Shown: in pieces, positions 49,599 to 59,432 of the stretch
Numbering within the stretch: position 1 is the stretch's first letter
How the letters are laid out: every line of letters starts with the position of its first letter
NCBI GenBank assembly: GCA_045106985.1
Contig: JBGCFQ010000003.1
Location: 87,290 to 151,289, forward strand
Direction: 5' to 3'
DNA from: JAUIET01 sp045106985
GTDB lineage: Bacteria; Pseudomonadota; Gammaproteobacteria; Pseudomonadales; JAUIET01
DNA: 64,000 nt
Translations under genes and position numbers: made by a program
Notes under the pieces: generated by a model
Database searches by the model: none
The model's input: the letters and a program-made list of their open reading frames with translations, nothing else
What the model was told of the DNA's origin: nothing

Positions 49599-51737
49599 GT
49601 GAACCCCGTACAGAAGACATTTACCTATGGCGGCCAAACCGTCACATTGGAAACCGGCCGCATTGCCCGTCAGGCATCAGGCTCGGTTCTTTGCAGCATG
49701 GACGACACCGTGGTTTTGGCCGCCGTTGTTGGTGCTAAATCAGAAAAGCCCGGCATGGATTTTTTCCCTTTGGGTGTGCATTACACCGAGAAAGCCTACG
49801 CCGCGGGCAAAATCCCCGGTGGTTTCTTTAAGCGCGAAGCACGTCCTAGCGAAAAAGAAACGCTAACCTCACGTCTTATCGATCGCCCAATTCGCCCATT
49901 GTTTCCAAAAGGATTCAAAAACGAAGTGCAGGTGATTTGTACTGTGATGTCGGCCAACAAAGACGTTGACCCAGACATTTGCGCAATGATCGCAACATCA
50001 GCCGCATTGTCTATTTCAGGCATTCCTTTCGCCGGCCCAATTGGTTGTGCACGAGTAGGTTTCAGCCCAGAGACAGGCTATATCATCAACCCTAAGTACA
50101 GCGAGCTGAAAACCTCAGCACTGGACATGGTTGTAGCGGGTACAGCCGACGCTGTACTAATGGTTGAATCAGAAGCTCAAGAGCTGACTGAAGACCAAAT
50201 GCTGGGTGGCGTATTGTTCGCTCATCAAGAAATGCAGGTTGTGATTAAAGCGGTTGAAGAATTGGCTGCTGAAGCCGGCAAGCCTATTTGGGATTGGTCT
50301 GCGCCAGCGGTTAATGAAGAACTGCTTGAAGCAATGAAAGAAAACTTCGCTGTTGCGATTGGCGAGGCTTACCGGGTTAGCGACAAGTTAGAGCGTCAGG
50401 ACATTCTGAGCGCGCTTAAGAAGAAAGCAGTTGAGCAACTGACCAACGACGAAGCCGGCGTTAGCCGTGAAGACGTGTCGGGTATGTTCAGCACCGTTGA
50501 GAAGAAGTTAGTACGTGGCCGCATTGTAAATGGCGAAAAGCGTATTGATGGACGCGACAACAAAACAGTTCGTCCTATTCGCGTTGAAACCGGTGTGTTG
50601 CCAAAAGTACACGGTTCCTCACTCTTCACTCGTGGTGAAACACAAGCAATCGCAGTGGCTACCTTAGGCACCACGCGCGACGCGCAAATCATCGACGCCT
50701 TGCAAGGCGAATACAAAGACAACTTCATGTTGCACTACAACTTCCCTCCTTACTCAGTAGGCGAGTGTGGTCGTCCAGGTTTTACGGGTCGTCGTGAAGT
50801 GGGTCATGGTCGTTTGGCACGCCGCGGTATTGCTGCTGTTATGCCGAACATGGAAACCTTCCCGTACACCATTCGCATAGTGTCAGAAATTACTGAATCT
50901 AATGGTTCAAGTTCAATGGCCAGCGTATGTGGCGCTAGCTTGGCAATGATGGACGCGGGTGTGCCAATTACTGCACCGGTTGCCGGCATTGCAATGGGCT
51001 TGGTTAAAGACTCAAATCGCTTTGCGGTTCTAACCGACATACTCGGTGACGAAGACCACTTAGGCGACATGGACTTTAAAGTAGCTGGTACTGCCAAAGG
51101 CATTACTGCTTTGCAGATGGATATCAAAATTCAGGGTATTACAGAGCAAATTATGGAAACCGCTCTGGACCAAGCCAAAGATGCGCGTTTGCACATTCTT
51201 GCGCAAATGAACGCTGTTATTGATGCGCCACGCCAGGAGCTTTCTGATAATGCGCCTAGCATGACAACGATGAAGGTTGACCCTGACAAGATTCGCGATG
51301 TAATCGGTAAAGGCGGCGCAACCATTCGCAGCATCACCGAGCAAACAGGTGCATCGGTAGACATCGACGACGACGGCAGCATCAAGATTTTTGCGGTTGA
51401 TCGTGACGGCATGAATAAAGCGGTAGAGATGATAGAAACCATTACGGCCGAAGCGGAAGTTGGCGCGGTTTACACAGGTACTATTGCTCGCATCGTTGAT
51501 TTCGGCGCCTTCGTTACCATCCTTCCTGGTAAGGACGGTTTGGTACACATTTCTCAAATCGCCAATGAGCGAATTGAAAATGTTAGCGACGTTTTGTCTG
51601 AAGGTCAGGAAGTGCAAGTTAAGGTACTGGACGTGGATGCCCGCGGTCGTATCAAGCTAAGCATGAAAGCCCTGCAAGAAAACGAAGCGCCAGCTGAAAG
51701 TGCTGAAGCTGAAAGCAACAACGAGAGTGACGACTAA
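49599..51737 (+). CDS. pnp: polynucleotide phosphorylase
   Basis: 712 residues from a GTG start. Two RNase PH-like domains (GSVLCSMDDTVVLAAVVGAK; TSLFTRGETQAIAVATLG-like in the second, with PPYSVGECGRPGFTGRREVGHG), an all-alpha linker, a KH domain (IRDVIGKGGATIRSITEQTGA) and an S1 domain (GAVYTGTIARIVDFGAFVTI). It degrades RNA 3' to 5' using phosphate and is part of the degradosome. It ends the nusA-pnp block. Confidence 0.98.
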   Translation: MNPVQKTFTYGGQTVTLETGRIARQASGSVLCSMDDTVVLAAVVGAKSEKPGMDFFPLGVHYTEKAYAAGKIPGGFFKREARPSEKETLTSRLIDRPIRPLFPKGFKNEVQVICTVMSANKDVDPDICAMIATSAALSISGIPFAGPIGCARVGFSPETGYIINPKYSELKTSALDMVVAGTADAVLMVESEAQELTEDQMLGGVLFAHQEMQVVIKAVEELAAEAGKPIWDWSAPAVNEELLEAMKENFAVAIGEAYRVSDKLERQDILSALKKKAVEQLTNDEAGVSREDVSGMFSTVEKKLVRGRIVNGEKRIDGRDNKTVRPIRVETGVLPKVHGSSLFTRGETQAIAVATLGTTRDAQIIDALQGEYKDNFMLHYNFPPYSVGECGRPGFTGRREVGHGRLARRGIAAVMPNMETFPYTIRIVSEITESNGSSSMASVCGASLAMMDAGVPITAPVAGIAMGLVKDSNRFAVLTDILGDEDHLGDMDFKVAGTAKGITALQMDIKIQGITEQIMETALDQAKDARLHILAQMNAVIDAPRQELSDNAPSMTTMKVDPDKIRDVIGKGGATIRSITEQTGASVDIDDDGSIKIFAVDRDGMNKAVEMIETITAEAEVGAVYTGTIARIVDFGAFVTILPGKDGLVHISQIANERIENVSDVLSEGQEVQVKVLDVDARGRIKLSMKALQENEAPAESAEAESNNESDD

Positions 51738-51769
51738 GTCGCTCTCAAGCCTGTAAATGAGGCAATAAG

Positions 51770-52228
51770 ATGCAATTCCTCCACACAATGGTTCGGGTCA
51801 GTGACCTCGAGAAATCTCTCGAGTTCTACTGCGAACATCTGGGCCTGGTGGAGGCGCATCGTTTCGACAGTGAGCAAGGGCGTTTCACGCTCGTGTTTTT
51901 AGTTACCGAAGAAGACTTTGCTAGCACAGTTGAGCGAATTGGTTCTGCTAGTGATATTCGTCCTGCCATAGAACTTACCTATAATTGGGACGCCGAAGAA
52001 TACAGCGGCGGCCGCAATTTTGGCCATTTGGCTTACGCTGTTAACGATATTTACGCTCTGTGCCAGAAACTTGCTGACGCTGGCGTTACCATCCATCGGC
52101 CACCTCGAGATGGCCACATGGCATTTGTTCGTTCGCCGGACAACATCTCCATTGAACTACTGCAGCGTGGCGACGCATTGCCTGTTCAGGAACCTTGGGC
52201 ATCAATGCAAAATATTGGTGAGTGGTAG
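51770..52228 (+). CDS. gloA: glyoxalase I (lactoylglutathione lyase)
   Basis: 152 residues of the VOC fold. FLHTMVRVSDLEKSLEFYCEHLG gives the first metal His (H5); AIELTYNWDAEEY gives a Glu; FGHLAYAVND gives the second His; SIELLQRG gives the last Glu. These correspond in order to the Ni-binding set of E. coli GloA, which shares the IELTYNW motif. It detoxifies methylglyoxal with glutathione. It lies 32 bases after pnp. Confidence 0.92.
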   Translation: MQFLHTMVRVSDLEKSLEFYCEHLGLVEAHRFDSEQGRFTLVFLVTEEDFASTVERIGSASDIRPAIELTYNWDAEEYSGGRNFGHLAYAVNDIYALCQKLADAGVTIHRPPRDGHMAFVRSPDNISIELLQRGDALPVQEPWASMQNIGEW

Positions 52229-52384
52229 TTTTCAGTCTCTTACGCAACTGTAAGTGCCGCACCAAGTGTCATTGGTTAAAATAGTTTTTCAAATACGCGT
52301 TAAGCCTCGGTTTTTCCAACATGGCTTTTTTCAAACATAGCTCGTCGTGTTTAGTAGGCGACCGCAAAACCCCAGGAAACACTC

Positions 52385-54193
52385 ATGCTTAGCAATTCGC
52401 TGACATTCAGCCTGCGTTCTTGTCTTTCCATTTCTCTCGTTTCTTGTCTCTGCCTTTGCTTTTTCTTTTTGTTTAGCGCCTCTGCGTTCGCCGACAAAGC
52501 CTCCGTTCGTACTGTTAGCGGCGGCCAGGTGCAGGGCATTATTGCGTCTGACTCTGATTATCCGGGCCAGGACCTGGAGATATATAAGAACATTCCTTAT
52601 GCAGCGGCTCCTGAAGGAGCCTTACGTTGGCGTCCGCCTCAGCCAGCCACACCGTGGCAAGGTGTTAAAAGCACAGAAGAATACGGCGCTATGTGCCCGC
52701 AAACAACTGAGTTGGCGGGTGTGTTAGACACCATGATTACCGGCCAGGGCATGAGTTGGTGGCGAACAAAGCTAATGAGCTTTCTTGTTGGCCTTATGCC
52801 TGAGCGAGCCATGAGCGAAGATTGTTTGTCGCTGAATGTATGGACGCAAAAAGACGCAACGTCCGCTGACAAGTTACCGGTAATGGTTTGGATACACGGT
52901 GGCGGGCACATAGCCGGCAGCGCATCCGACGGCTTGTACGAAGGCGATGTGCTGGCACGAAAGGGCGTGGTAATCGTTTCTTTTAACTACCGCTTGGGCT
53001 TGCTGGGTTATATGGCTCATCCTGCGCTTAGTGAGGAGTCACAGCAATTAGGTGGGGCGCGCAGTTCAGGCAACTATGGCACGCTAGACCAGATAGCAGC
53101 CCTGCAATGGGTAAAAGACAATATTGCACAGTTTGGTGGCGACCCCGACAAGGTGACTATTTTTGGCGAGTCGGCTGGCGGGCATTCAGTGGGGCAAATG
53201 ATGGCGTCGCCATTGGCGCGTGGCCTGTTTCATCGTGCTATAGCGCAAAGTGGCCTTGGGTCACACAACTACTTGCATCTTACTAAGGCCATGCCGGCAA
53301 CGGCGTCCGCTGAGCAAGGTGGGTTGCGTATTGCTAAGGCCGCTGGTATTGACGTGCGCGACAGTGCCTACTCCGACAATGTAAGCGCATTACGCGCGCT
53401 CAGTGTTGAAAAACTGTTAAGCATCTCCAGCGCTGACGTTGAACTGGTGTCGTTCTTTCACCCTAATGTTGATGGCTGGGTGTTGCCAAAGCCGGTGGCC
53501 AGTGTATTTAAGGCAGGCGAACAGGCAGACGTGCCGCTGTTATTGGGCAGCAATGCAAACGAAGGTACTCTGTTTGACATATTCCCAATGACACCGCTGT
53601 TCTGGAGCAGCGAACTTCCTACTACCAAAGATGGGCTGCAACACTTCCTTGGCGAAGAATTCGGAGATAAAGACGCCGAGTTGCTCATGTCGCATTATCA
53701 AGTAAAGAACGATGACGATGTGCACATGGCGCGCCTCAATATTTGGGGTGATTCGTATTTTGGTCTGCAGTCTGTGTTTGGCGCACAAGCAATGCGTGGC
53801 GTTCAATCGCCAGCCTACCTGTATTTCTTTGAGCGCACACCACCGTCACCAACACAAACTCTTGGTGCCACCCATAGTTCCGAAATCTCCTTCGTTTTTG
53901 GCGGCAGCATGCCGTTGTTCCCCACTAACGACTTTGATGAAGACCTTTCAAAAGCGATGTCTACCTACTGGGCCAATTTTGCAAAAGCCGGTTTGCCGCT
54001 AGCGCAGGGCTTACCAGCGTGGCCGCAGTACACCGAGAGTCAAAACGAATGGATGGTATTTGGCGAAACGGTTCGCGTTGAACCGGTGAAACGTTCAATG
54101 TTGTATAACATTTATGGTCGAAGGCACCAGCAAGTGCATCAGGGCATAGAGCAGCAGCTTGGTTTGGCAGAGGCATCGAACGCTGCCGAGTAG
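52385..54193 (+). CDS. secreted type B carboxylesterase
   Basis: 602 residues with a long hydrophobic signal peptide (cut near SASAFA-D, about residue 36). The mature part is a carboxylesterase type B alpha/beta hydrolase: IPYAAAPEGALRWRPPQP, the oxyanion hole MVWIHGGGHIAG, the nucleophile IFGESAGGHSVG, an acidic residue in SNANEGTLFD and the catalytic His in GATHSSEISFVFG. It hydrolyses carboxylic esters, probably in the periplasm or outside; the substrate is unknown. It is a single gene, convergent with the GGDEF-EAL gene. Confidence 0.93.
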   Translation: MLSNSLTFSLRSCLSISLVSCLCLCFFFLFSASAFADKASVRTVSGGQVQGIIASDSDYPGQDLEIYKNIPYAAAPEGALRWRPPQPATPWQGVKSTEEYGAMCPQTTELAGVLDTMITGQGMSWWRTKLMSFLVGLMPERAMSEDCLSLNVWTQKDATSADKLPVMVWIHGGGHIAGSASDGLYEGDVLARKGVVIVSFNYRLGLLGYMAHPALSEESQQLGGARSSGNYGTLDQIAALQWVKDNIAQFGGDPDKVTIFGESAGGHSVGQMMASPLARGLFHRAIAQSGLGSHNYLHLTKAMPATASAEQGGLRIAKAAGIDVRDSAYSDNVSALRALSVEKLLSISSADVELVSFFHPNVDGWVLPKPVASVFKAGEQADVPLLLGSNANEGTLFDIFPMTPLFWSSELPTTKDGLQHFLGEEFGDKDAELLMSHYQVKNDDDVHMARLNIWGDSYFGLQSVFGAQAMRGVQSPAYLYFFERTPPSPTQTLGATHSSEISFVFGGSMPLFPTNDFDEDLSKAMSTYWANFAKAGLPLAQGLPAWPQYTESQNEWMVFGETVRVEPVKRSMLYNIYGRRHQQVHQGIEQQLGLAEASNAAE

Positions 54194-54234
54194 CTGGCTT
54201 GTTGGGAGAGCGGCTCGCGAGCTTGCAGGCAAAA

Positions 54235-56292
54235 TCAGCCCGTCAGCTTTTTTTCTAGCTCGCTGTTCTGTGGCAGTCGTTCTGGTTTGCTAAAGTGGTA
54301 GCCCTGCGCGTAATCAACGCCTAACTTAGCCAAGGCTTCTGCGATTTCTGCATTCTCAACAAATTCAGCCACGGTTATTTTGCCCACCGCTTTTGCGACC
54401 TCGTTAATAGATTTCACCGTAGCGTAGTTAACTTTATCCCCGGTCATGTCGCGCACAAACGATCCGTCAATCTTAATCACATCAACGTCAAGAGACTGCA
54501 GGTAGGCGAACGACGACAAACCACTGCCAAAATCGTCGAGTGCAAAGCGACAGCCGAGCTTACGCAGGTCGCTGATAAATTGCTTGGCGTATTCAATATC
54601 GGTTATCGCTGCTGTTTCGGTTATTTCAAAGCACAGTTTTTCAGCTGGAAAATTCGTTTCAGCCAGCCGCTGTTCAATGTAGTCTTTCAGATCCTGGCTG
54701 GCCAGCGATTGCCCGCTCAGGTTTATCGCGCAGGTGCGCAGGGCGTCCATTTCCTCTGGCCTGGCAATCAACCAGTCGATGGTTGCGCCAATAATCCAAC
54801 GGTCCAGCTTAGAACCCAGTTGATACCGCTCTACTACCGGTAAAAAATCGTTAGGAAAGATGAGGCCGCCATCTTGTGACAACATACGTACAAGAATTTC
54901 AAAATGATTGCCAGCCAGTGGGTCGGCTTGCAATGGGGTTATAAACTGGCGGTGCAACTCAAAGCGGCTTTCTTCAACAGCCGTGTTGATCTGATTAATG
55001 TAGAGCATTTCGTGGCGCTTATGAGCCAGCATTTGATCGTTCATAGCGAACACATGAACACGATCGCGCCCGGAATCTTTGGCAACTTTGCAGGCTGTGT
55101 CGGCTGCGTTTACCGTGCTTTCTATGCTGTCGTTGCTGAAATCAATTTCGGTCACGCCAATGCTTGCGCTAATTCGATACACGTCCTGGTCCCACTCGTA
55201 GCGAATTTCTCGAATGGAGTTACGAATTTTATTGCAAATTTCGGTAGCTGTTGCAATGTCGCAGCAGTTCAGAAAGAGTGCAAATTCATCACCACCCAGG
55301 CGGGCCACAGTGTCAACTTTACGCACATGGTTGCTTAGCAGCACCGATACTTGAATCAGTAATTCGTCGCCGGCAGCGTGACCACAGGTGTCGTTTACAA
55401 TTTTGAAATGGTCAAGGTCGATAAAACACAAAACATGTGTGTCTTTTAATTCATAGTCTCGCGCCAGCTTTTCACTGTGATTGAGTATTCGATCAAATTG
55501 ACGGCGATTAATCAGGTTTGTAAGCGGGTCGTGCGTGGCCTGGTACGACAAAGTATTGGTTAGCCTTGCTGCGTGGCTTGCAAGTTCTATTACTTCGGCT
55601 GAACCGCGTGTTAGCTCCTTAAAGTGACCCGTATTCTCGGCGTCTTTCGCATGGTCTATCAGGCTGTAAATAGGGTTCGAAATTTGTCGATTTGCCCAAA
55701 ACCATAAACAAAGAACGATAACCGAAAACAATATCATGGCGAGCACACGAACCAGTTGAGCCTCTTTTGTAGCGCTAATGGCATCGGCTTCAAAGTTACT
55801 GGAGGTGAGGCGTGCCCGTTCTGTCAGTGACTCAAGTTTTGTTAGCAACGTTGCGCCATGTTGATCCGTTTGGCGAAGCAACTCATCCAGTTTGTTTTCA
55901 CGATTGTCAGAACCAAGTTGGGTAGCGCGCGCAAGCAAGCGGCTGATGCTGTGCAGATTGGGAGCAAGGTTTTGAACAATGTCAGTTAAATCTTGTGGCG
56001 TGTTCGCGTCGTTACCTAGTGCGCTCAAACTCTCGGAAATTAAGTCAGCTTTGCGCGTGGCGCCTTCAACTAAGTAGCTTTCGTCGTTGCCAAGAATAAG
56101 CTCTGTGCTAATCAGCAACTGACGTATATCACCGCTTACCCGGTCTAGCTTGCTTGTCCATAAAGTCAGATTTCGGGCCTTGTTTGCTGCGTCGTGAACT
56201 TTCGAAAATTGGTGCGCCAGAGAAAATTCCAGAATAAACCCTGCTGCAAGGCAGCCAAGAATGGCGACAGCAAGCAAGCTTCTTATTTTCAC
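54235..56292 (-). CDS. membrane-bound GGDEF-EAL cyclic-di-GMP protein
   Basis: 685 residues. A signal anchor (residues 5-25) and a second membrane helix (about 180-200) enclose a helical periplasmic sensor of about 150 residues. A HAMP-like region (NRQISNPIYSLIDHAKDAE) leads to a GGDEF domain with an intact RLGGDEFALFL active site. The EAL domain follows: the motif is EILVRM, keeping the metal-binding Glu; CAINLSG, FEITETA, ALDDFGSG, VIKIDGSFV and AEFVENAE are also present. Both diguanylate cyclase and phosphodiesterase activities appear possible. The signal sensed is unknown. Confidence 0.93.
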   Translation of the reverse strand: MKIRSLLAVAILGCLAAGFILEFSLAHQFSKVHDAANKARNLTLWTSKLDRVSGDIRQLLISTELILGNDESYLVEGATRKADLISESLSALGNDANTPQDLTDIVQNLAPNLHSISRLLARATQLGSDNRENKLDELLRQTDQHGATLLTKLESLTERARLTSSNFEADAISATKEAQLVRVLAMILFSVIVLCLWFWANRQISNPIYSLIDHAKDAENTGHFKELTRGSAEVIELASHAARLTNTLSYQATHDPLTNLINRRQFDRILNHSEKLARDYELKDTHVLCFIDLDHFKIVNDTCGHAAGDELLIQVSVLLSNHVRKVDTVARLGGDEFALFLNCCDIATATEICNKIRNSIREIRYEWDQDVYRISASIGVTEIDFSNDSIESTVNAADTACKVAKDSGRDRVHVFAMNDQMLAHKRHEMLYINQINTAVEESRFELHRQFITPLQADPLAGNHFEILVRMLSQDGGLIFPNDFLPVVERYQLGSKLDRWIIGATIDWLIARPEEMDALRTCAINLSGQSLASQDLKDYIEQRLAETNFPAEKLCFEITETAAITDIEYAKQFISDLRKLGCRFALDDFGSGLSSFAYLQSLDVDVIKIDGSFVRDMTGDKVNYATVKSINEVAKAVGKITVAEFVENAEIAEALAKLGVDYAQGYHFSKPERLPQNSELEKKLTG

Positions 56293-56554
56293 TGGCCGAC
56301 CTCAGGGAGGGCAGTGCAAAGAAGTGCCATACCTGGATGGCCGCATGAGCGTAGCGGCTGATGACTGATGCTAATCAGTACGCTGCTTGGGCGAAGAGAG
56401 GGCGCTAGGACCTTGGTGTTCAATACACATCCCTGTTTGAACGATAAAAATCTACAAGTTAACGCAAAAGCCGTTTGCGCTAGCGTAAGTGTAGAGGTCA
56501 ATTATCTGCGGATGGGTGCTTATAGGTCACTAGTTGGCTGAAATGTGAACTGGT

Positions 56555-58096
56555 TCAGTGATTCTCCAGGCGTGGCTGCAGCAGACGCTGCATCACCTTG
56601 TAAAGGGCCAGCGTGTCTAGCCCGCAGTAGTCCAAAAGCTCAGTGTTAAGCCTTTGCTTTTCTTCACTGTTTTCGGCCAAGGCAATGGCGTCGGTGTAGG
56701 CCAGCTGAGCCGCCAGCCCGTCGCTAACGCCGTGCAAAGACGAATAGTCTGCGTCGCCCGGCTCTAGCACTACGGGCAATATCTTCTTAATGGAATAACT
56801 GCCATTTTGAGCGGGGTGGTAGTAGTGTTTTTTAAGAACGGCGTACAGGTCGAATAAACGCTCGTTAATGGCTTGTAGGGGATCTGCCAGGTCAGGCAGT
56901 CGTCGGGCAAGGCCATTGATGCAGGTGCGCTCAAAGCTGGTGTACACAACCACAGGGCCGCTGCTATCAAGTGCGCGTATTAGCGACTCGGCCAGCATGC
57001 GCAGGGGTGGTGCGCCGCTTAAATCCAAAAACTCCCTGTGTTCAAGCGTACTGTCATCGCCAGTTTGAACGTGTATTGAGAACTGAAATGGAAACTGTTC
57101 AAAGGGCTTGCTGCCTGGCCATTTAGGCACAGCAAAGGCAATGCTCTCGAAATCAAGAAAGTAACGCGGAAAAGGCAGTTCGCGCAGCGTGGGCAGCAGC
57201 GCGTCCGACAGCCATTCTTTGCCTTGGCTAGCGGCTTGCCAGCGTGAAAGTGCGGCGGGCTCTTGTAACTCCAAAATTGCGCTTGCCTCAGTGGCTGGCA
57301 CATCACGTATGTCCTGGAAGCCGTGATCAAATAGCTGCGCGCGTGTTTTTGGCTTAAGCCCGGGGTACTGCGCAATGGGGAAGGTTATTTGTGGCTCGCT
57401 TGATTGGCAATGGCTAATAAAAGGGCAAGCATGGGGCTTTTTGCACTGCGCGCCAGTGGCTATATCAGGTCTGTCGTTGGCCAGCACATTGTCGGCATGG
57501 CGAATCCACTTGGGTATCTCGGTTTGCAGGGCCGCGATGTCGGGTGTAATGTCGCTTAGCGTAAACAGGCCTGCGTAGCGCTGTTGGTCTGTGTCATTGT
57601 TTGTTTCATCATCTGCTCCCGAGCCATCGTCGCTGAGAACAAAGCCTGTATTGATGTGCGCCAGCGAGAACGTTTCGGGCGGGTAGCCGGCTTCGCGTAA
57701 TACCCAGTACTGAATCGCGCAATCTTCAATGTGGTAGGGCTTTACCTTGCTGCCTGATTTAACCTCAGCCACAGACAGCTGGCCATCGTGCTGCCACAGC
57801 AGGTCGCTGCGAACAAACACTTGTGACGCACCAAAAGTGGCCTCGTGCAGTGTTACGTTTGGCGCGCTCAACAGCTGGCTTGTTTTTTCGGCCGCTTGAG
57901 CCGAGGGGCCTTCAATCAGCACACCGCCTGGCGCCAGTACCTTACGTGCTAATTCGCCAATCGACACGCCGGTGCTGAGAATGGCGCGGCTGGTACCAGA
58001 CTGCTCGGCCAGTGAGGGTTCGTTTACCTCTAGCCATAAGCGCTTGGGGCATTGGCGGGCGCTGAGAATGCGAGACTTTGAAAGAACAGGTGGCAT
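56555..58096 (-). CDS. DUF2779 protein: Cas4-like nuclease fused to a DnaQ-like exonuclease domain
   Basis: 513 residues from the ATG at 58096 (an in-frame ATG at 58129 would add 11). The N-terminal half looks like a RecB/Cas4-type PD-(D/E)XK nuclease. It has an early Cys in RQCPKRLW (C16), an acidic residue in FVRSDLLW, ExK in SVAEVKSG (E111, K113), Gln in AIQYWVL, and three more cysteines (C218, C224, C230), fitting an iron-sulfur cluster. The C-terminal half (from about 310) has FLDFES (D315, E317) and ends with YCGLDTLAL, as in RNase H-fold exonucleases. Role unknown; nucleic-acid processing is likely. It is divergent from the DUF2235-AlkB pair. Confidence 0.82.
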   Translation of the reverse strand: MPPVLSKSRILSARQCPKRLWLEVNEPSLAEQSGTSRAILSTGVSIGELARKVLAPGGVLIEGPSAQAAEKTSQLLSAPNVTLHEATFGASQVFVRSDLLWQHDGQLSVAEVKSGSKVKPYHIEDCAIQYWVLREAGYPPETFSLAHINTGFVLSDDGSGADDETNNDTDQQRYAGLFTLSDITPDIAALQTEIPKWIRHADNVLANDRPDIATGAQCKKPHACPFISHCQSSEPQITFPIAQYPGLKPKTRAQLFDHGFQDIRDVPATEASAILELQEPAALSRWQAASQGKEWLSDALLPTLRELPFPRYFLDFESIAFAVPKWPGSKPFEQFPFQFSIHVQTGDDSTLEHREFLDLSGAPPLRMLAESLIRALDSSGPVVVYTSFERTCINGLARRLPDLADPLQAINERLFDLYAVLKKHYYHPAQNGSYSIKKILPVVLEPGDADYSSLHGVSDGLAAQLAYTDAIALAENSEEKQRLNTELLDYCGLDTLALYKVMQRLLQPRLENH

Positions 58097-58196
58097 GGCG
58101 TCAAGTATACAGTGCAAGCAGCGGGCCACGCGTATTGAATGTGTGGGCTAACCCCGTTAACGTGTGCTTCTTTAACAATGTACGCGGCATTCATAA

Positions 58197-59432
58197 GTGG
58201 CGGCAAAAAAAATCCCAAAAAAGCTGGTTGTTCTGTGCGACGGCACTGGCAACCAAATCGACAGCAGCCAGTCTAATGTGTTGCGCTTGTACCGTGTGCT
58301 GAGCAAGTCGGCCGGGCAGCGAGTGTTCTATGACCCAGGCATTGGTACGGCTGGGTCTAGTGAAGACTGGGTGCGTTGGAAATCTAACACCGAGCGCGTG
58401 TTGGGCCTGGCGACAGGCTATGGCCTGGACGAAAATGTTCTGAATGCGTACCGTTTTTTACTGCGTGAGTACCGACCCGGCGACGAACTGTATTTTTTCG
58501 GTTTTAGCCGTGGCGCTTACACCGTTAGAGTGCTGGCGGGTTTTATCAATGCCATTGGCCTGTTGCACAGCGACCAGCAACACTTGCTTAGCTATGCCTA
58601 TAATGCCTATAAGCGTATATCCGATAAAAACAGTTTCGACGACGTGCGCCAGTTTGAGCGCATCCTTCGCCCGCACCGGCCAACAATACTGTTTCTAGGC
58701 CTATGGGACACCGTAAGTACTATTCTTGTGCCGCGCAAAGACCGGTTTTATCTGCCGGCAACCCGCCAGCTTGCGTATACCGAGCGTAACCCCAGCGTGC
58801 AGCAGGTATGCCATGCCCTGGCGATAGACGAGCGACGCCGAATGTTTCGCCCTTACTTATGGAAGCAACAGCAAGACTATTGGGGCGGGCCATTCCCGCC
58901 AAAAAACAAAGAGCAAGTAACTGCCCAACAAGTACAACAAGTATGGTTTCCGGGCGTTCATTCCGATATTGGCGGCGGCTACACCGAGCAGGAAAGCGGC
59001 TTGGCAAAACTGTCGCTGGTGTGGATGGTAGAGCAGCTCGGCGACCTGCTCGCTTTTTCACAGCGCGGCTTAAACCAGCACGCCCACGGCAAAGGCAAGA
59101 GCTTTATTGCGCCCAACGCATTGGCTGATATGCATAACTCAATGAACAAAGGCTGGTCTGTATTAGAATACCTGCCCAAAGCCAGCCGCCACCGTGAAGA
59201 CGCATCGCGGCGAACGTTTTTAGGTTGGTACTTACCAGGTAACGAGCCAAGGTTGCTGCCCGACAATTCGCAGTTACACAGTAGCGTAGGGCAGCGAATG
59301 CGAGAGTGCAGCGACTATAGGCCGCCCAATGTGCCCAGTGAGCAAATCAATTCAGCGCAGCCCACTTCCGCAATGGCAAACGCCGCGATAGACATAGAGC
59401 CGCCGAGCAGAGACGAGCCGAATAAGCCATGA
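58197..59432 (+). CDS. DUF2235 alpha/beta hydrolase-like protein
   Basis: 411 residues beginning KKLVVLCDGTGNQIDSSQSN, then ELYFFGFSRGAYTVRVLAGFI with the GxSxG-type nucleophile motif, and VWFPGVHSDIGGGY with the Asp/His motif, all signatures of DUF2235. Members include type VI secretion phospholipase effectors (Tle families), but no secretion genes are nearby and most chromosomal copies are uncharacterised. The start is a GTG at 58197. The stop overlaps the AlkB-like gene by four bases (ATGA), so the two are cotranscribed. Confidence 0.88.
   Translation: MAAKKIPKKLVVLCDGTGNQIDSSQSNVLRLYRVLSKSAGQRVFYDPGIGTAGSSEDWVRWKSNTERVLGLATGYGLDENVLNAYRFLLREYRPGDELYFFGFSRGAYTVRVLAGFINAIGLLHSDQQHLLSYAYNAYKRISDKNSFDDVRQFERILRPHRPTILFLGLWDTVSTILVPRKDRFYLPATRQLAYTERNPSVQQVCHALAIDERRRMFRPYLWKQQQDYWGGPFPPKNKEQVTAQQVQQVWFPGVHSDIGGGYTEQESGLAKLSLVWMVEQLGDLLAFSQRGLNQHAHGKGKSFIAPNALADMHNSMNKGWSVLEYLPKASRHREDASRRTFLGWYLPGNEPRLLPDNSQLHSSVGQRMRECSDYRPPNVPSEQINSAQPTSAMANAAIDIEPPSRDEPNKP

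Noticed and set aside
54235..56292. Degenerate EAL domain
   Set aside because: The motif reads EIL, but the metal-binding Glu and the other conserved catalytic residues are all present.
56555..58096. Cas4-like protein as part of a CRISPR system
   Set aside because: No cas1, cas2 or repeat array occurs in the window; DUF2779 proteins are usually unlinked to CRISPR.
58197..59432. DUF2235 protein as a type VI secretion effector
   Set aside because: No VgrG, PAAR, immunity-like or other secretion genes are next to it.
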